Below, one piece after another: positions 24,338-32,528 of a stretch of DNA of 64,000 nucleotides (position 1 is its first letter; each line of letters begins with the position of its first letter). Location of the stretch: NCBI RefSeq assembly GCF_000024345.1, contig NC_013729.1, positions 6,200,001-6,264,000 of the forward strand. The letters run 5' to 3'. Origin of the DNA: Kribbella flavida DSM 17836 (lineage in GTDB: Bacteria > Actinomycetota > Actinomycetes > Propionibacteriales > Kribbellaceae). The notes under the pieces were generated by a model. That model searched no databases, had not been told where the DNA came from, and saw only the letters and a program-made list of their open reading frames with translations. The position numbers were made by a program, and so were the translations under genes.

Positions 24338-24980
24338 GGGTCGCTCCTAGCTGTCTGGATTCGGGGCCGCGGATTTCCAGGAGACCAAGAAGCACTTTCA
24401 AATCACTTTCTCCTCGCGGATGACCCCAGCATCGAGGCCGTCTCCCAAATCGGCTCATTCATTGACTGGGCCCGCCGAGCAGAACTCACGCCTCTTCTGA
24501 GAACATCGCAAACGTCCGCCCGGGTGAGCGGCTAGGCGGCTGGGACCAAGCGGCCAAGACTGCCCTGCAGAGAGCACCGGCTCTGGAAAACTGTCGGCGC
24601 CGGGTGGGATCGTCATGTGGTCCGGAGCTGATGGGCCGGGACTTACACCACATTCGACGGCAGCACCTGCGTGGTGTGCGGGTGACGGACTTCGCCTACC
24701 TGCGGCCGCAAGCGGAGCGTCGCCAAGATGCGCTCCGCGCACGGCTTCCTGAGGCCCTCAACGGCCCGGTGGCCACCGAAGGGTCTCCGCAGAGGTGTGG
24801 GCCTGTGGGTGACTTACGCATCCGGGCCGAATTGCGTGCATCCTGTTCATAGGGACTCGGGGACGCGGCCACACCCGCCGGACCCGTCACGTCAAACGAC
24901 TCCGGGGACCCCGGCGGGTGCAGACCACCCCGGGATGATTGCTCAACGACTGCTTCGACGCAGCCCTCAACGCCGGACGC
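24338..24980. other. Gene-poor stretch with coding remnants
   Basis: No complete gene is convincing here. A plus-strand frame around 24410-24530 reads HFLLADDPSIEAVSQIGSFI followed by DWARRAELTPLLR and a TAG. It looks like the C-terminal end of a lost protein and cannot be placed in a family. The remainder has several overlapping open frames but no ribosome sites or recognisable motifs. Confidence 0.4.
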
Positions 24981-25505
24981 TCAGCGGCGCGGGTGCTTCG
25001 ACAGCATCTTGTCGACTTGCTGAGCGCGGCCGTCGACGCTGATCGCGTCCGAGTCGACGCCGTCTCGGCAGAAGAACAGCCGCCGGGTGGCCGGCAACGT
25101 TGACGGTGTGAACCTGACCGCGTACCCGCGGGTGGTCAACTTGTGGCGCTTTCCGCCCTTCACGACGTCCGCCCGCGTGACGTATGGCTTGGTTTCCGCC
25201 CGGTAACCCGGTTTCGTAACGACAGTCAGAAAGGTTTGTTCGCCGACGCACTTCCAGGTGACGGTAGCCTCAGGAAGATCGAGACGCCGGTTGACTGGAG
25301 CGTTCGGGGTGCGGCCCTTGACGGGACCTGAGCCGGCCGAAGTGCCAACCTTGGACTGGGCGGCTGCCAGGCGGGCGTCTACCGCCGAGCGGGACAGCAC
25401 TTCGGTGCCGGAGCTGCCCGTGCTGGCCAGGCTGATTGTCGCGCCGCCAGCGGCGACGGCAGCGGTGGCAACCCACAGGGTGGTCAATGCAATTGTTCGT
25501 CTCAT
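24981..25505 (-). CDS. Secreted protein of unknown function, 174 aa
   Basis: The signal peptide is MRRTIALTTLWVATAAVAAG, cleaved near residue 28. The mature region contains DLPEATVTWKCVGEQTFLTV and RRLFFCRDGVDSDAISVDGR, with two cysteines that could form one disulphide, plus many Lys/Arg. No domain recognised. It is divergent from the OmpR/kinase pair only 101 bases away, so it is a candidate target of that system. Confidence 0.65.
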   Translation of the reverse strand: MRRTIALTTLWVATAAVAAGGATISLASTGSSGTEVLSRSAVDARLAAAQSKVGTSAGSGPVKGRTPNAPVNRRLDLPEATVTWKCVGEQTFLTVVTKPGYRAETKPYVTRADVVKGGKRHKLTTRGYAVRFTPSTLPATRRLFFCRDGVDSDAISVDGRAQQVDKMLSKHPRR

Positions 25506-25594
25506 GTCAGAATCTTCGCCTGGCAGCGGTTAAGGCCACGCTAAGCGGATCGAAAGGCCAGCTCCTGATCAAAGCTGGCGAGCCTGCCCACGGT

Positions 25595-25600
25595 TACGGT
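25595..25600 (+). promoter_or_regulatory. -10 box of the OmpR-type regulator gene (leaderless)
   Basis: TACGGT is followed by six bases (gctgct) and ATG 25607. No ribosome site is visible. The spacing fixes ATG 25607 as the start rather than a longer upstream reading. Confidence 0.55.
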
Positions 25601-25606
25601 GCTGCT

Positions 25607-26293
25607 ATGCCCCATGTCCTGGTCGTTGAAGACGACCTGAAGGTCCGCAACGCCCTGTTGCGTGCCCTGACCGAGCGGGGCTATGCAACAAGCTCTGCAG
25701 GCGAAGGGCTGAGCGGTTTGTCGGAGCTCACCCACGGTAGTCCTGATCTTGTTCTGCTCGACCTCGGATTGCCTGACATCGAGGGCGGGGAGTTGCTTCG
25801 GATGCTGCGCGTTGTGAGCCAGGTCCCGGTGATCGTGGTGACGGCGCGGGATGATGAACAGCAGATGGTGGACATGCTGGACGGCGGCGCCGACGACTAT
25901 CTGGTGAAACCCTTCGGGCCAGGGCAGCTCGACGCCCGAATCCGCGCCGTACTGCGCCGTAGTGGCGTCGACCATCGACCCGGGGTGCTCACCGTCGGCG
26001 CTCTGATGATCGATCCGGCGGCACGCAGCGCTCGGTTGGACGGCGATGAGCTGGAGTTGGCACCGCGCGAGTTCGAACTGTTGCGCTATCTGGCCGAGCG
26101 TGCGGGCGAGGTGGTAACCCGGCGGCAGTTGCTGGTCGAGGTCTGGCAACTGGCGTACGGAGGAGCTGAGAAGACCGTCGACGTCCACCTGTCGTGGTTG
26201 CGCCGCAAGCTCGGTGAGACCGCACAGCAGCCCCGGTACCTACATACCGTGCGTGGAGTAGGCGTTCGGCTCACAGCGCCGCCGGGGACCTGA
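25607..26293 (+). CDS. OmpR/PhoB-type two-component response regulator
   Basis: The 228-aa protein has a receiver domain with E8/D9/D10, phospho-acceptor D52 in LVLLDLGLPD and lysine in DYLVKPFGPGQL. The C-terminal winged helix spans about residues 125-225 (LAPREFELLRYLAERAGEVV, VDVHLSWLRRKLG, YLHTVRGVGVRL). It is followed two bases later by its kinase. Transcription is probably leaderless. Confidence 0.94.
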   Translation: MPHVLVVEDDLKVRNALLRALTERGYATSSAGEGLSGLSELTHGSPDLVLLDLGLPDIEGGELLRMLRVVSQVPVIVVTARDDEQQMVDMLDGGADDYLVKPFGPGQLDARIRAVLRRSGVDHRPGVLTVGALMIDPAARSARLDGDELELAPREFELLRYLAERAGEVVTRRQLLVEVWQLAYGGAEKTVDVHLSWLRRKLGETAQQPRYLHTVRGVGVRLTAPPGT

Positions 26294-26295
26294 AG

Positions 26296-27549
26296 ATGCG
26301 CAGGCGACTTGCCATGCTCGTGGCGGCCACCACATCACTCGTGCTGATCGCCTTCCTGGTACCGATCGCCGTGCTCCTGCGGTCGGAGGCTGCCGAGAGG
26401 GCAACCGGGCAGGCGTCGATGGAAGGCCACTCGATCGCTCAACTGCTCCCGGACGTTGCCGAGGGCTCTCTCCCGGCGGATGGAACGACCACGGTCTTCC
26501 TCGCGGACGGCCGCGTCATCGGCGCGAGGGCTGCTACGAGTCCGTCGGTGCGACTGGCACAGCAGGGCCAGTCGTTCATCGCCGAGACCGCCGGCGGCCG
26601 GGAGGTGCTGATCGGGGTTCAGTCCGGTGCCGACGGCACAAGCGTTGTCCGCGTCTTCGTCCCTGCCTCCACCTTGTACGACGGGGTCGCCAAGACCTGG
26701 GCTCTGCTCGCCCTGCTCGGGCTCGCGCTCTTCGCGTTGGGCATGGTGATCGCCGATCGACTCGGCCGCCGACTGGTCAGGTCGGTCACCGCCCTCGCCG
26801 AGACGGCCGACCGGCTCAGCAGGGGCGAGCTCACGGCCCGAGTGAACCCAGGCGGCCCACCGGAGATCCACAACGTCGGCTCCGAGCTGAACCGGCTCGC
26901 CGATCGCATCGACGAGCTCTTGAACTCGGCACGAGCAGAGGCCGCGGACCTCGCCCACCGGCTGCGCACGCCCCTGACGGCGCTCCGACTCGACATCGGC
27001 GGTCTGCGCGACCCGGTCGAGTCCGAACGTGTGCTGGCGAGCCTGCAAGATCTGTCAGCCCAGGTTGACGAGATCATCCGTACCGCACGTCGCCCGGGCC
27101 GGACCGGCGCGGTGGCGATGGCCGACCTGGCGGCGATCGCGCGTGAACGGCTGCACTTCTGGGCGGCCCTCGCTGAAGACACCGGTCGACCGCTCACCGG
27201 CAACATCCCCTCCAAGGCGGTCTTGGTGCGGATCGGCGCCGAGGACCTGGCCGCGACCTTCGACGTCCTTCTGGACAACGCATTCCGCCACACGCCCGAC
27301 AGCGCTGCCGTTCGACTCGTCGTCGAGGACAACGGCGTCGCCTGGGTGGAAGACGCCGGCACAGGTATCGGTCCGACCGCAGGGACGCCAGGAACCACCG
27401 GGCTCGGACTGGACATCGCACGCCGTACGGTCGAGGCAGTACGCGGTTCGCTCACCATCGGAAGCTCAGAACTTGGCGGTGCAAAAGTCGTCTTGACGAT
27501 CGAGCGGCTGAACCGCGAGACCGCGCAAAGGAACTCCAGTCCGGCGTGA
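26296..27549 (+). CDS. Sensor histidine kinase
   Basis: The 417-aa membrane kinase has TM1 at about 8-30, an extracytoplasmic sensor of about 105 residues, TM2 at about 137-156, and a HAMP domain (LGRRLVRSVTALAETADRLS). The dimerisation helix has the phospho-acceptor His221 in ADLAHRLRTPLTALR. The ATPase domain shows an N box (LLDNAFRHTP), VEDAGTGIG and GLGLDIARRTV. The sensor domain is not of a family I can name. It is coupled to the preceding regulator. Confidence 0.93.
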   Translation: MRRRLAMLVAATTSLVLIAFLVPIAVLLRSEAAERATGQASMEGHSIAQLLPDVAEGSLPADGTTTVFLADGRVIGARAATSPSVRLAQQGQSFIAETAGGREVLIGVQSGADGTSVVRVFVPASTLYDGVAKTWALLALLGLALFALGMVIADRLGRRLVRSVTALAETADRLSRGELTARVNPGGPPEIHNVGSELNRLADRIDELLNSARAEAADLAHRLRTPLTALRLDIGGLRDPVESERVLASLQDLSAQVDEIIRTARRPGRTGAVAMADLAAIARERLHFWAALAEDTGRPLTGNIPSKAVLVRIGAEDLAATFDVLLDNAFRHTPDSAAVRLVVEDNGVAWVEDAGTGIGPTAGTPGTTGLGLDIARRTVEAVRGSLTIGSSELGGAKVVLTIERLNRETAQRNSSPA

Positions 27550-28031
27550 CCGAACCGGCGCGAACTCTCGGAGAGCGGCAAGTCCGGAGTCCGGCCGCTG
27601 GTCGCCTGGGGTTCGGGTGACCGGCTCGGTGGAACGGCGGGCGCTGATCGTGTTCAATGCCCGCCCGCCAGCTGACAGGCCTCGGCAGCCATACGCGCCG
27701 CCCGAACCATCTGTCTTCAACCGAGGACACCGAAGCCTGCTTGGTGGAGCCCTCTGTCAAATCCAGACCACCGACAGGATCGTTCGACCCGCACTCCTGA
27801 GATTCGTCACCAAGCTCGCCAGCTGACCACGATCACGTCGCGGACACTGTCTCCCGACGCAACCTCCCAGGCCACACTCGACAAGTACCCCGGGAGCCCA
27901 AGGGAAAAATGTTCTACTCGCGCAGAGTTGTGGTTCGGCGCGGGTACCGGGCGCCGGCGGTGCGTCCGGCGAGGACTCGTTCTTCGGGTTGCTCGCGTGC
28001 TTGGGGTTGCGGCGGAGTTCCTGACGGCCGG
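27550..28031. other. Intergenic stretch without a supportable gene
   Basis: Short open frames occur on both strands but none has a ribosome site, a plausible -10 box in register, or recognisable protein motifs. AT content rises near 27890-27930 (ggaaaaatgttctactcg), which may be the edge of a lost gene or a promoter. Nothing more can be said. Confidence 0.4.
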
Positions 28032-28367
28032 TCAGGGGGTGTCGGTGTCCAAGGGGGTCACCTCGATGGGGCGGCGGCAGGCTTGGGTGGCTTTGCTGGC
28101 CCAGGTGTGGGCGGTGGCGAGGTCGGGGGCCTGGATCACCCAGAAGCCGGCGAGGTACTCCTTGCTTTCGGCGAAGGGGCCGTCGGTGATGAGGATTTCG
28201 TTCTCGCGGGAGCGGACGACCGACGCGGTGTGCCGAGGCCGGAGGCCGGCGGCGAAGAGCCAGGCGCCGGAGGCTTTCATTTCGGCGTTGACGGCGTCGA
28301 CCTCCGCGCCGTCGTGGTCCGCGGACTCGCCTTCGACCATTTGAACGGCCAAGAGGTAGTGGTTCAT
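28032..28367 (-). CDS. YCII-domain protein
   Basis: The 111-aa YCII/DUF1330-like dimeric alpha-beta-barrel protein has MNHYLLAVQMVEGE, DGPFAESKEYLAGFWVIQA and DLATAHTWASKA. Such proteins are often encoded with ECF sigma factors, but none is adjacent here. The ATG is preceded by GGGAGCCGAC. The biochemical role is unknown. Confidence 0.88.
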   Translation of the reverse strand: MNHYLLAVQMVEGESADHDGAEVDAVNAEMKASGAWLFAAGLRPRHTASVVRSRENEILITDGPFAESKEYLAGFWVIQAPDLATAHTWASKATQACRRPIEVTPLDTDTP

Positions 28368-28452
28368 GTCGGCTCCCTGTGGTGTGGTGCGCGGGTGGGT
28401 CTCACCATCTGTACGAACGGTGGCGCGTCAGATCGACAGAGGGAAGGGGCGA

Positions 28453-28872
28453 CTACTGCGGGAGTGGGGCCACGTAGACCCAGAGGCCTGCCTCGCGGGT
28501 GAAGTGGCTGTTCTCGTGCTGGCTGGCGGGGTGTCCGTCGTGAAGGTAGTGGGCTCGAAACTCGACGGTGCCTTCGGTGTGGAACGCCGTGCCGTTGGTG
28601 GTGTTGACGATCTCCAGGCCGGTCCACTGGGTGTTGTCGAGGCGCAGGGTGGTGGGGCGCGTCGTGGTGGACCAGGTTTGCAGCAGGTAGGTGGCGTCGT
28701 GAGCCACGAAGGCGCTGTAGCGGGAGCGCATCAGCTGCTCTGCGGTGGCGGCGGTCTTACGGCCTGCGTGGAAAGCGCCGCAGCAGTCTGCGTAGGCGGC
28801 GTTCAGGCCGCAGGGGCATGGAGACGCGGGTGACAGCGTGGCAACTGGTTCGCGGGTACGACGTTTGGCCAT
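28453..28872 (-). CDS. YchJ-family (UPF0225) SEC-C motif protein
   Basis: The 139-aa protein has an N-terminal zinc-binding motif CPCGLNAAYADCCG and the YchJ NTF2-like body: TAEQLMRSRYSAFVAHDATY, WTGLEIVNT and VEFRAHYL. Function uncharacterised; the metal-binding cysteines are intact. It is likely co-transcribed with the downstream YCII gene (85-base gap). Confidence 0.88.
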   Translation of the reverse strand: MAKRRTREPVATLSPASPCPCGLNAAYADCCGAFHAGRKTAATAEQLMRSRYSAFVAHDATYLLQTWSTTTRPTTLRLDNTQWTGLEIVNTTNGTAFHTEGTVEFRAHYLHDGHPASQHENSHFTREAGLWVYVAPLPQ

Positions 28873-28912
28873 CCGCTGATTGTCGCGGATGGCCGTCGTA
28901 CGACGTACTGGG

Positions 28913-29197
28913 CTACTTCTGGCCGGGGTCGAGCCGGTCGGTGGCGGAGTTGGCCGCCTCCTGGGCGTTGTCGACGTGGCCCTGCACGTTGTCGACGTGA
29001 CCCTGAGCCGTTTCGGCGTGGCCTTGAGCGGTTTCGACGTGACCCTGGGCGGACTCGCCGAGGCCGTCGGCCGCTCCGCTCACCTGCTCGGTCGCGTCGC
29101 CGATGGGCAGGTCGATGCCGGTCGCCTCGCTGACCTTCTCGCCGGCACCTTGGAGCATTTCGGACGCCTTGTCCTTGAACTTGTCGAAGATGCTCAT
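28913..29197 (-). CDS. Small helical repeat protein, MT0933-antitoxin-like N-terminus
   Basis: The 94-aa protein begins with an amphipathic segment MSIFDKFKDKASEMLQGAGE, similar to MT0933-type small proteins annotated as antitoxins. It continues with about 4.5 copies of a seven-residue unit of type ETAQGHV at residues 48-80. The heptad spacing predicts a continuous amphipathic helix or coiled coil. A KGG/LEA-like stress role is an alternative. No toxin gene is adjacent, so antitoxin function is doubtful. Confidence 0.7.
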   Translation of the reverse strand: MSIFDKFKDKASEMLQGAGEKVSEATGIDLPIGDATEQVSGAADGLGESAQGHVETAQGHAETAQGHVDNVQGHVDNAQEAANSATDRLDPGQK

Positions 29198-29308
29198 GGG
29201 AAGACCCTTCGGTTGTGGACGAGTCACAACCCTAACAAAGTGCGCGCACGCCGCCTCGCAGAGTGATCGGCCGTCCATCGCGCCGCACACCTTGGGTGCG
29301 GACGATCA

Positions 29309-29329
29309 ACGATATATCGTCGACGTATC
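29309..29329. promoter_or_regulatory. Probable PadR operator
   Basis: The 12-bp perfect palindrome ACGATATATCGT (29309-29320) overlaps an imperfect 19-bp dyad at 29311-29329, GATA(ta)TCG-T-CGA(cg)TATC, matching at 7 of 9 positions per arm. AT-rich dyads of this kind are bound by PadR regulators in actinobacteria. It ends 30 bases before the padR start codon, the place expected for autorepression. Confidence 0.55.
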
Positions 29330-29358
29330 GCGACAGTTCGTTAGGGACGGTGGTCAGG

Positions 29359-30051
29359 ATGACGGGATCGGCGTACGCGGCGGGGTGGCCGTTCGAGGGG
29401 TTCGGGCGGCGGTGGGGGTGCTCCGCGTTCGAGGAGCTCAAGGACGAGGTGCTGGCGGCCATGGGTGGGCGGCGCGGGCACGGAGGGCACCACCAAGGGT
29501 TCGGTGGGCAGTGGGGTGGGGCGTTCGGCGGGCCGCTGTTCGCGCCGCCGTGGGCGGGGCCGGGCGGCCCGCGGGGATGGAAGGGGCCGAAGGCTCGGCG
29601 GGGCGATGTGCGGGCGGCGATTCTGGCCGTGCTCGCGGAGCAGCCGATGAACGGTTACCAGATCATCCAGGTGGTGGCCGAGCGCAGTGGCGGGGCCTGG
29701 AAGCCCAGCCCTGGTTCGATCTACCCGACCTTGCAGCAGCTCGAGGACGAGGGACTGGTCAGGGCTGACGCGGCGGTCGGGCGGCGCACGTTCACGTTGA
29801 CCGACGAAGGGCGCACGTACGTCGCGGAGCACGCGGACGAGGTGTCGGCGCCCTGGGAGGCGATGAGCGCGAACGCCGACGAGGACGAGAACGGGTTGAA
29901 GCCGTTGCTCGGCCAGGTCGGTACGGCGTTGTGGCAGGTGCTCGCGACAGGGACTCCCGAGCAGCAGGCGAAAGCCCGCAAGGCGCTGGTCGAGCTGCGG
30001 CGGACGCTGTACGGCATCCTGCAGAACGACGACGAACAGGACCGGTCATGA
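29359..30051 (+). CDS. PadR-family transcriptional regulator
   Basis: The 230-aa protein has a Gly/Trp-rich disordered N-terminus (about 1-75). The winged helix is ARRGDVRAAILAVLAEQPMN, GYQIIQVVAERSGGAWKPSP, GSIYPTLQQLEDEGLVRA and RRTFTLTDEGRTYV. A helical dimerisation tail ends the protein. The start is ATG 29359; GTG 29350 is possible. The stop overlaps the ATG of the next gene, so the two form an operon. Autoregulation through the upstream dyad is likely; the ligand is unknown. Confidence 0.9.
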   Translation: MTGSAYAAGWPFEGFGRRWGCSAFEELKDEVLAAMGGRRGHGGHHQGFGGQWGGAFGGPLFAPPWAGPGGPRGWKGPKARRGDVRAAILAVLAEQPMNGYQIIQVVAERSGGAWKPSPGSIYPTLQQLEDEGLVRADAAVGRRTFTLTDEGRTYVAEHADEVSAPWEAMSANADEDENGLKPLLGQVGTALWQVLATGTPEQQAKARKALVELRRTLYGILQNDDEQDRS

Positions 30052-30464
30052 GCCAGGTTCCGGATCGGGTGGTGCGGATCGGGGACGCCGAGCGGGACCA
30101 GGCGGTCGCCTCGCTCGGGGACCACTTCGTGGCGGGTCGGCTGACGCAGGAGGAGTTCGAGGAGCGCAGCGAGCGCGCGACCCGGGCTCGGTACACCAAC
30201 GAGCTCACCCCGCTGTTCGCCGATCTGCCGGAGCCGGTGGCTGTGCAGCCTGAACTTCGCGGGTGGGGGCCTGGGCCGCAGCAACTGCGCGCCGGACCGC
30301 CGCCGGCGTTCTTCTTCCTGCTGCCGGTGCTGGTGATCGGGCTGGTGGTGGCCAGCGTGTCGTTCGCGGCTCCGTGGATCCTGTGGATGTTCTTCTGGAT
30401 CGCCTTGTTCGGCGGGCCGGTCCACCGCAGGCGCCAGCACGGGTACGGGCACCGCCACCGCTGA
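30048..30464 (+). CDS. DUF1707 membrane protein
   Basis: The 138-aa protein has the N-terminal DUF1707 motif RIGDAERDQAVASLGDHFVA, GRLTQEEFEERSERATRAR and ELTPLFADLP. One or two C-terminal hydrophobic stretches follow (PAFFFLLPVLVIGLVVAS, WILWMFFWIALFGG) and a His/Arg-rich end. The ATG overlaps the padR stop. PadR-DUF1707 pairs suggest an envelope protein controlled by the regulator. Confidence 0.88.
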   Translation: MSQVPDRVVRIGDAERDQAVASLGDHFVAGRLTQEEFEERSERATRARYTNELTPLFADLPEPVAVQPELRGWGPGPQQLRAGPPPAFFFLLPVLVIGLVVASVSFAAPWILWMFFWIALFGGPVHRRRQHGYGHRHR

Positions 30465-30890
30465 TCACGGACGACGTGCCCGCCGGCGCGGGATCTCCTG
30501 CGCCAGCTCGACGATGAACCCGTCGGGATCGGCGAGGTGGACGGTGCGGTGACCCCACGGGCGATCCGCCGGGCCGGTCAGGATCGGTACGCCGAGCTTC
30601 CCCAGCCGGCGGGCCTGCGCGTCGACGTCGTCGGTCAGCAGGACGATCTCGGCCGCGGGGCCGGGCGCGACCGGGCCGCCGGTGAGCCACTCGGCCCGGC
30701 GCCGTTCGTACAAGGCGAAGCGCGGCGCCGTCGTACCGAACTCCGCGTAGCCGGCGTCGGTGAAGCGGTGCGGCAGGCCGAGCACGTCGCGGTAGAACGC
30801 GATGGAGGCGTCCAGGTCGGAGACGTAGAGAATGACGTAGCCGATGCGGTCCACCCGGGTCACGCTACGCGGGTGGATCCGGCGGGCCAC
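30465..30890 (-). CDS. VOC (glyoxalase/dioxygenase) superfamily protein
   Basis: The 141-aa protein has two beta-alpha-beta-beta-beta modules: RIGYVILYVSDLDASIAFYR, DVLGLPHRFTD ... FALYERRR, and then AEIVLLTDDVDAQARRLGKL ... DPDGFIVELAQEI. It probably binds a divalent metal. The substrate is unknown. The start GTG 30890 has GGAGAG upstream; GTG 30863 or 30854 would still leave a full domain. Confidence 0.87.
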   Translation of the reverse strand: MARRIHPRSVTRVDRIGYVILYVSDLDASIAFYRDVLGLPHRFTDAGYAEFGTTAPRFALYERRRAEWLTGGPVAPGPAAEIVLLTDDVDAQARRLGKLGVPILTGPADRPWGHRTVHLADPDGFIVELAQEIPRRRARRP

Positions 30891-30896
30891 TAGGCT
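30891..30896 (+). promoter_or_regulatory. -10 box in front of the leader ORF and LmeA-like gene
   Basis: TAGGCT is followed by six bases (ctccgg) and GTG 30903, the same leaderless geometry as other genes here. That GTG opens a 10-codon frame rather than the downstream gene. Confidence 0.45.
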
Positions 30897-30902
30897 CTCC
30901 GG

Positions 30903-30935
30903 GTGACAACTCTGAGGGCTGGACGGCGTTCGTGA
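30903..30935 (+). CDS. Possible 10-residue leader peptide coupled to the next gene
   Basis: GTG 30903 encodes MTTLRAGRRS and stops at TGA 30933-30935, which overlaps the GTG of the downstream gene (GTGA). The main gene has no adequate Shine-Dalgarno sequence, so its translation could depend on ribosomes finishing this short leaderless frame. Inferred from position only; it could be fortuitous. Confidence 0.35.
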   Translation: MTTLRAGRRS

Positions 30936-31657
30936 GCGCCGGCAAACCGCGGCGCCGGTTCCGGACGCTGATCATCGTGGTCGTGATCCTGGCCCTGCTC
31001 GGCTTCGTCGCGGACCGCGCGGCCGAGTCGGTGGCGGAGAACCGGCTGGCCACGGTCGCGGCGGACGAGGCGGCGCAGTACGACGTCCGGGCGGCGAGCA
31101 CGGCGGCGGAGATCGGCGGCTTCGGGTTCCTGCCGCAGCTGGCGCGCGGCGAGTTCTCCGAGATCACCGTGACGATGGATCAGCCGACCATCTCGAACGT
31201 CGCCGGCGAGGACGTCACGATGGTGATGACCGGGATCCAGGTCCCGCGTGAGCTGCTGACCGGTGGCACCAACACCACCGTCGTGATCGACAACGCCGAC
31301 ATCAAGCTGCGGATGACGCCGAACGCGCTGACCAAGCTGACCGCCGCGGCCAGCGGGCTGGAAGGGCTGCAGCTCAGCATCGTCGGCGACAAGCTGCAGG
31401 CTCGGATGTCCGTGCGCGGCTTCGACGCGGTCGCGACCGTCCGGCCGCAGGTGCTGAACGGACGGGTCGGCCTGGTCGTCGACGCCCTGCCCGGCGACGT
31501 TCCGGCCGCCGTACGCCGGGTGGTCGGCGCGTTGCTCGGCCGGGGCGTGCGCATCCCGGCGCTGCCGTTCGGCGCGAAGGTCACCGGCGCGGCGGTCGAC
31601 GGCCAGTCACTGGTCCTCACCGCCACCGCCTCCAACGTCCAGCTGTCGGCGTCCTAG
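30932..31657 (+). CDS. LmeA-like (DUF2993) phospholipid-binding protein
   Basis: The 241-aa protein has an N-terminal transmembrane anchor (FRTLIIVVVILALLGFVADR), followed by AAESVAENRLATVAADEAAQ. The DUF2993 body is of the LmeA type, with FGFLPQLARGEFSEITVTMD, PRELLTGGTNTTVVIDNADI and ALPFGAKVTGAAVDGQSLVL. In mycobacteria LmeA assists lipomannan elongation at the envelope; the role here is by homology only. The gene converges with the DUF3817 gene, overlapping it by 4 bases. Confidence 0.87.
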   Translation: MSAGKPRRRFRTLIIVVVILALLGFVADRAAESVAENRLATVAADEAAQYDVRAASTAAEIGGFGFLPQLARGEFSEITVTMDQPTISNVAGEDVTMVMTGIQVPRELLTGGTNTTVVIDNADIKLRMTPNALTKLTAAASGLEGLQLSIVGDKLQARMSVRGFDAVATVRPQVLNGRVGLVVDALPGDVPAAVRRVVGALLGRGVRIPALPFGAKVTGAAVDGQSLVLTATASNVQLSAS

Positions 31658-31941
31658 CCGTCAGTCGTCGACCGTTCCGCGCCCAGCGGTGATGGGTGGA
31701 GGCGGCGGAGGACCAGGAGGCCGCCGATGGCGGGGATGAGGGCGGTGAGCTTGGTGCGGGTGGTGGCGTGCGGTTCGCGGGCGGTGAGGATGATGACCAA
31801 GAGGTAGCAGCAGCCGTGGGTGGGGCCGATGAGGGACGAGACGGCCGGCCAGTGGACGGTGAAGAGGTTGGTGAACAGGACGGCCAGGGAGACCACCTCG
31901 GCGGTGGCGGCGATGCGGAGCGGGGTCCAGCGGGCTGTCAT
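31654..31941 (-). CDS. DUF3817 small membrane protein
   Basis: The 95-aa protein has three hydrophobic segments and the DUF3817 pattern: RIAATAEVVSLAVLFTNLFT, SSLIGPTHGCCYLLVIILTA and LTALIPAIGGLLVLRR. It starts two bases after the stop of the gene upstream, so they are co-transcribed. Function unknown. Confidence 0.85.
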   Translation of the reverse strand: MTARWTPLRIAATAEVVSLAVLFTNLFTVHWPAVSSLIGPTHGCCYLLVIILTAREPHATTRTKLTALIPAIGGLLVLRRLHPSPLGAERSTTDG

Positions 31942-31943
31942 CG

Positions 31944-32399
31944 TCAGACCCCCGTCGTGGAGCCGGGGCGGACGATCATCAGGACCGTGACGGTGGCCCA
32001 GAGCAGGTTGAAGATGCCGGCATGCATGGCCAGCTGGGCCGGAGCCTTCGGGTCGGCGTCCGAGGCGGTGACGGCGGCGAGCGTGCGCTGCTGGCCGGGC
32101 AGGACGAGCAGGGCGAGTACGCCGGCCGCGCAGGCGGTCAGCGCGATCGAGATGATCAACCAGATGTCGCCGAGCACGCCGAGGCTCTGGGCGGTCGCGA
32201 AGCCGAAGGCGGGCACGGCGACCCCGAGCACGGCGTAGATCCGGCAGATCCGGTGCAGCGTGCGCAACTCGCTGACCGCGCGGTCGTCACCGGCCAGAGC
32301 GCGGCGGGTGGCGGCCGGAAAGCGGCTGGCCGCGACGGCGACCGGGCCGACGGCCAGGATCGCCGCGATGACGTGGATCGAGAGCAGGAGCTTGGTCAC
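31944..32399 (-). CDS. DUF2269-like four-helix membrane protein
   Basis: The 151-aa protein has four predicted membrane helices: LLLSIHVIAAILAVGPVAVA, IYAVLGVAVPAFGFATAQSL, DIWLIISIALTACAAGVLAL and AMHAGIFNLLWATVTVLMIV. The histidine in the first helix and the layout recall DUF2269/CopD-like proteins. GTG 32399 is the chosen start. Pairs with the DUF3817 gene. Confidence 0.7.
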   Translation of the reverse strand: MTKLLLSIHVIAAILAVGPVAVAASRFPAATRRALAGDDRAVSELRTLHRICRIYAVLGVAVPAFGFATAQSLGVLGDIWLIISIALTACAAGVLALLVLPGQQRTLAAVTASDADPKAPAQLAMHAGIFNLLWATVTVLMIVRPGSTTGV

Positions 32400-32528
32400 C
32401 GGGCGACGGTAGCCCTCGCCCGAACGGCACAACACAGGCTGGAATGCCAGGTACCAACGGATTCTCGCCAATCCCACCACCAGGCGATTCTCCGATAGCC
32501 CTGCGGTGGCCGAAATCAGCCGGTCATC

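Noticed and set aside
24605..24852. Open frame in the decayed island (MGSSCGPELMGRD...)
   Set aside because: No ribosome site, no promoter, no recognisable domain; GC-rich chance frame.
27617..27826. Open frame MTGSVERRALIVFNARPP... in the 27.6 kb gap
   Set aside because: No start signal and the composition is not protein-like; adjacent frames on the other strand are equally long.
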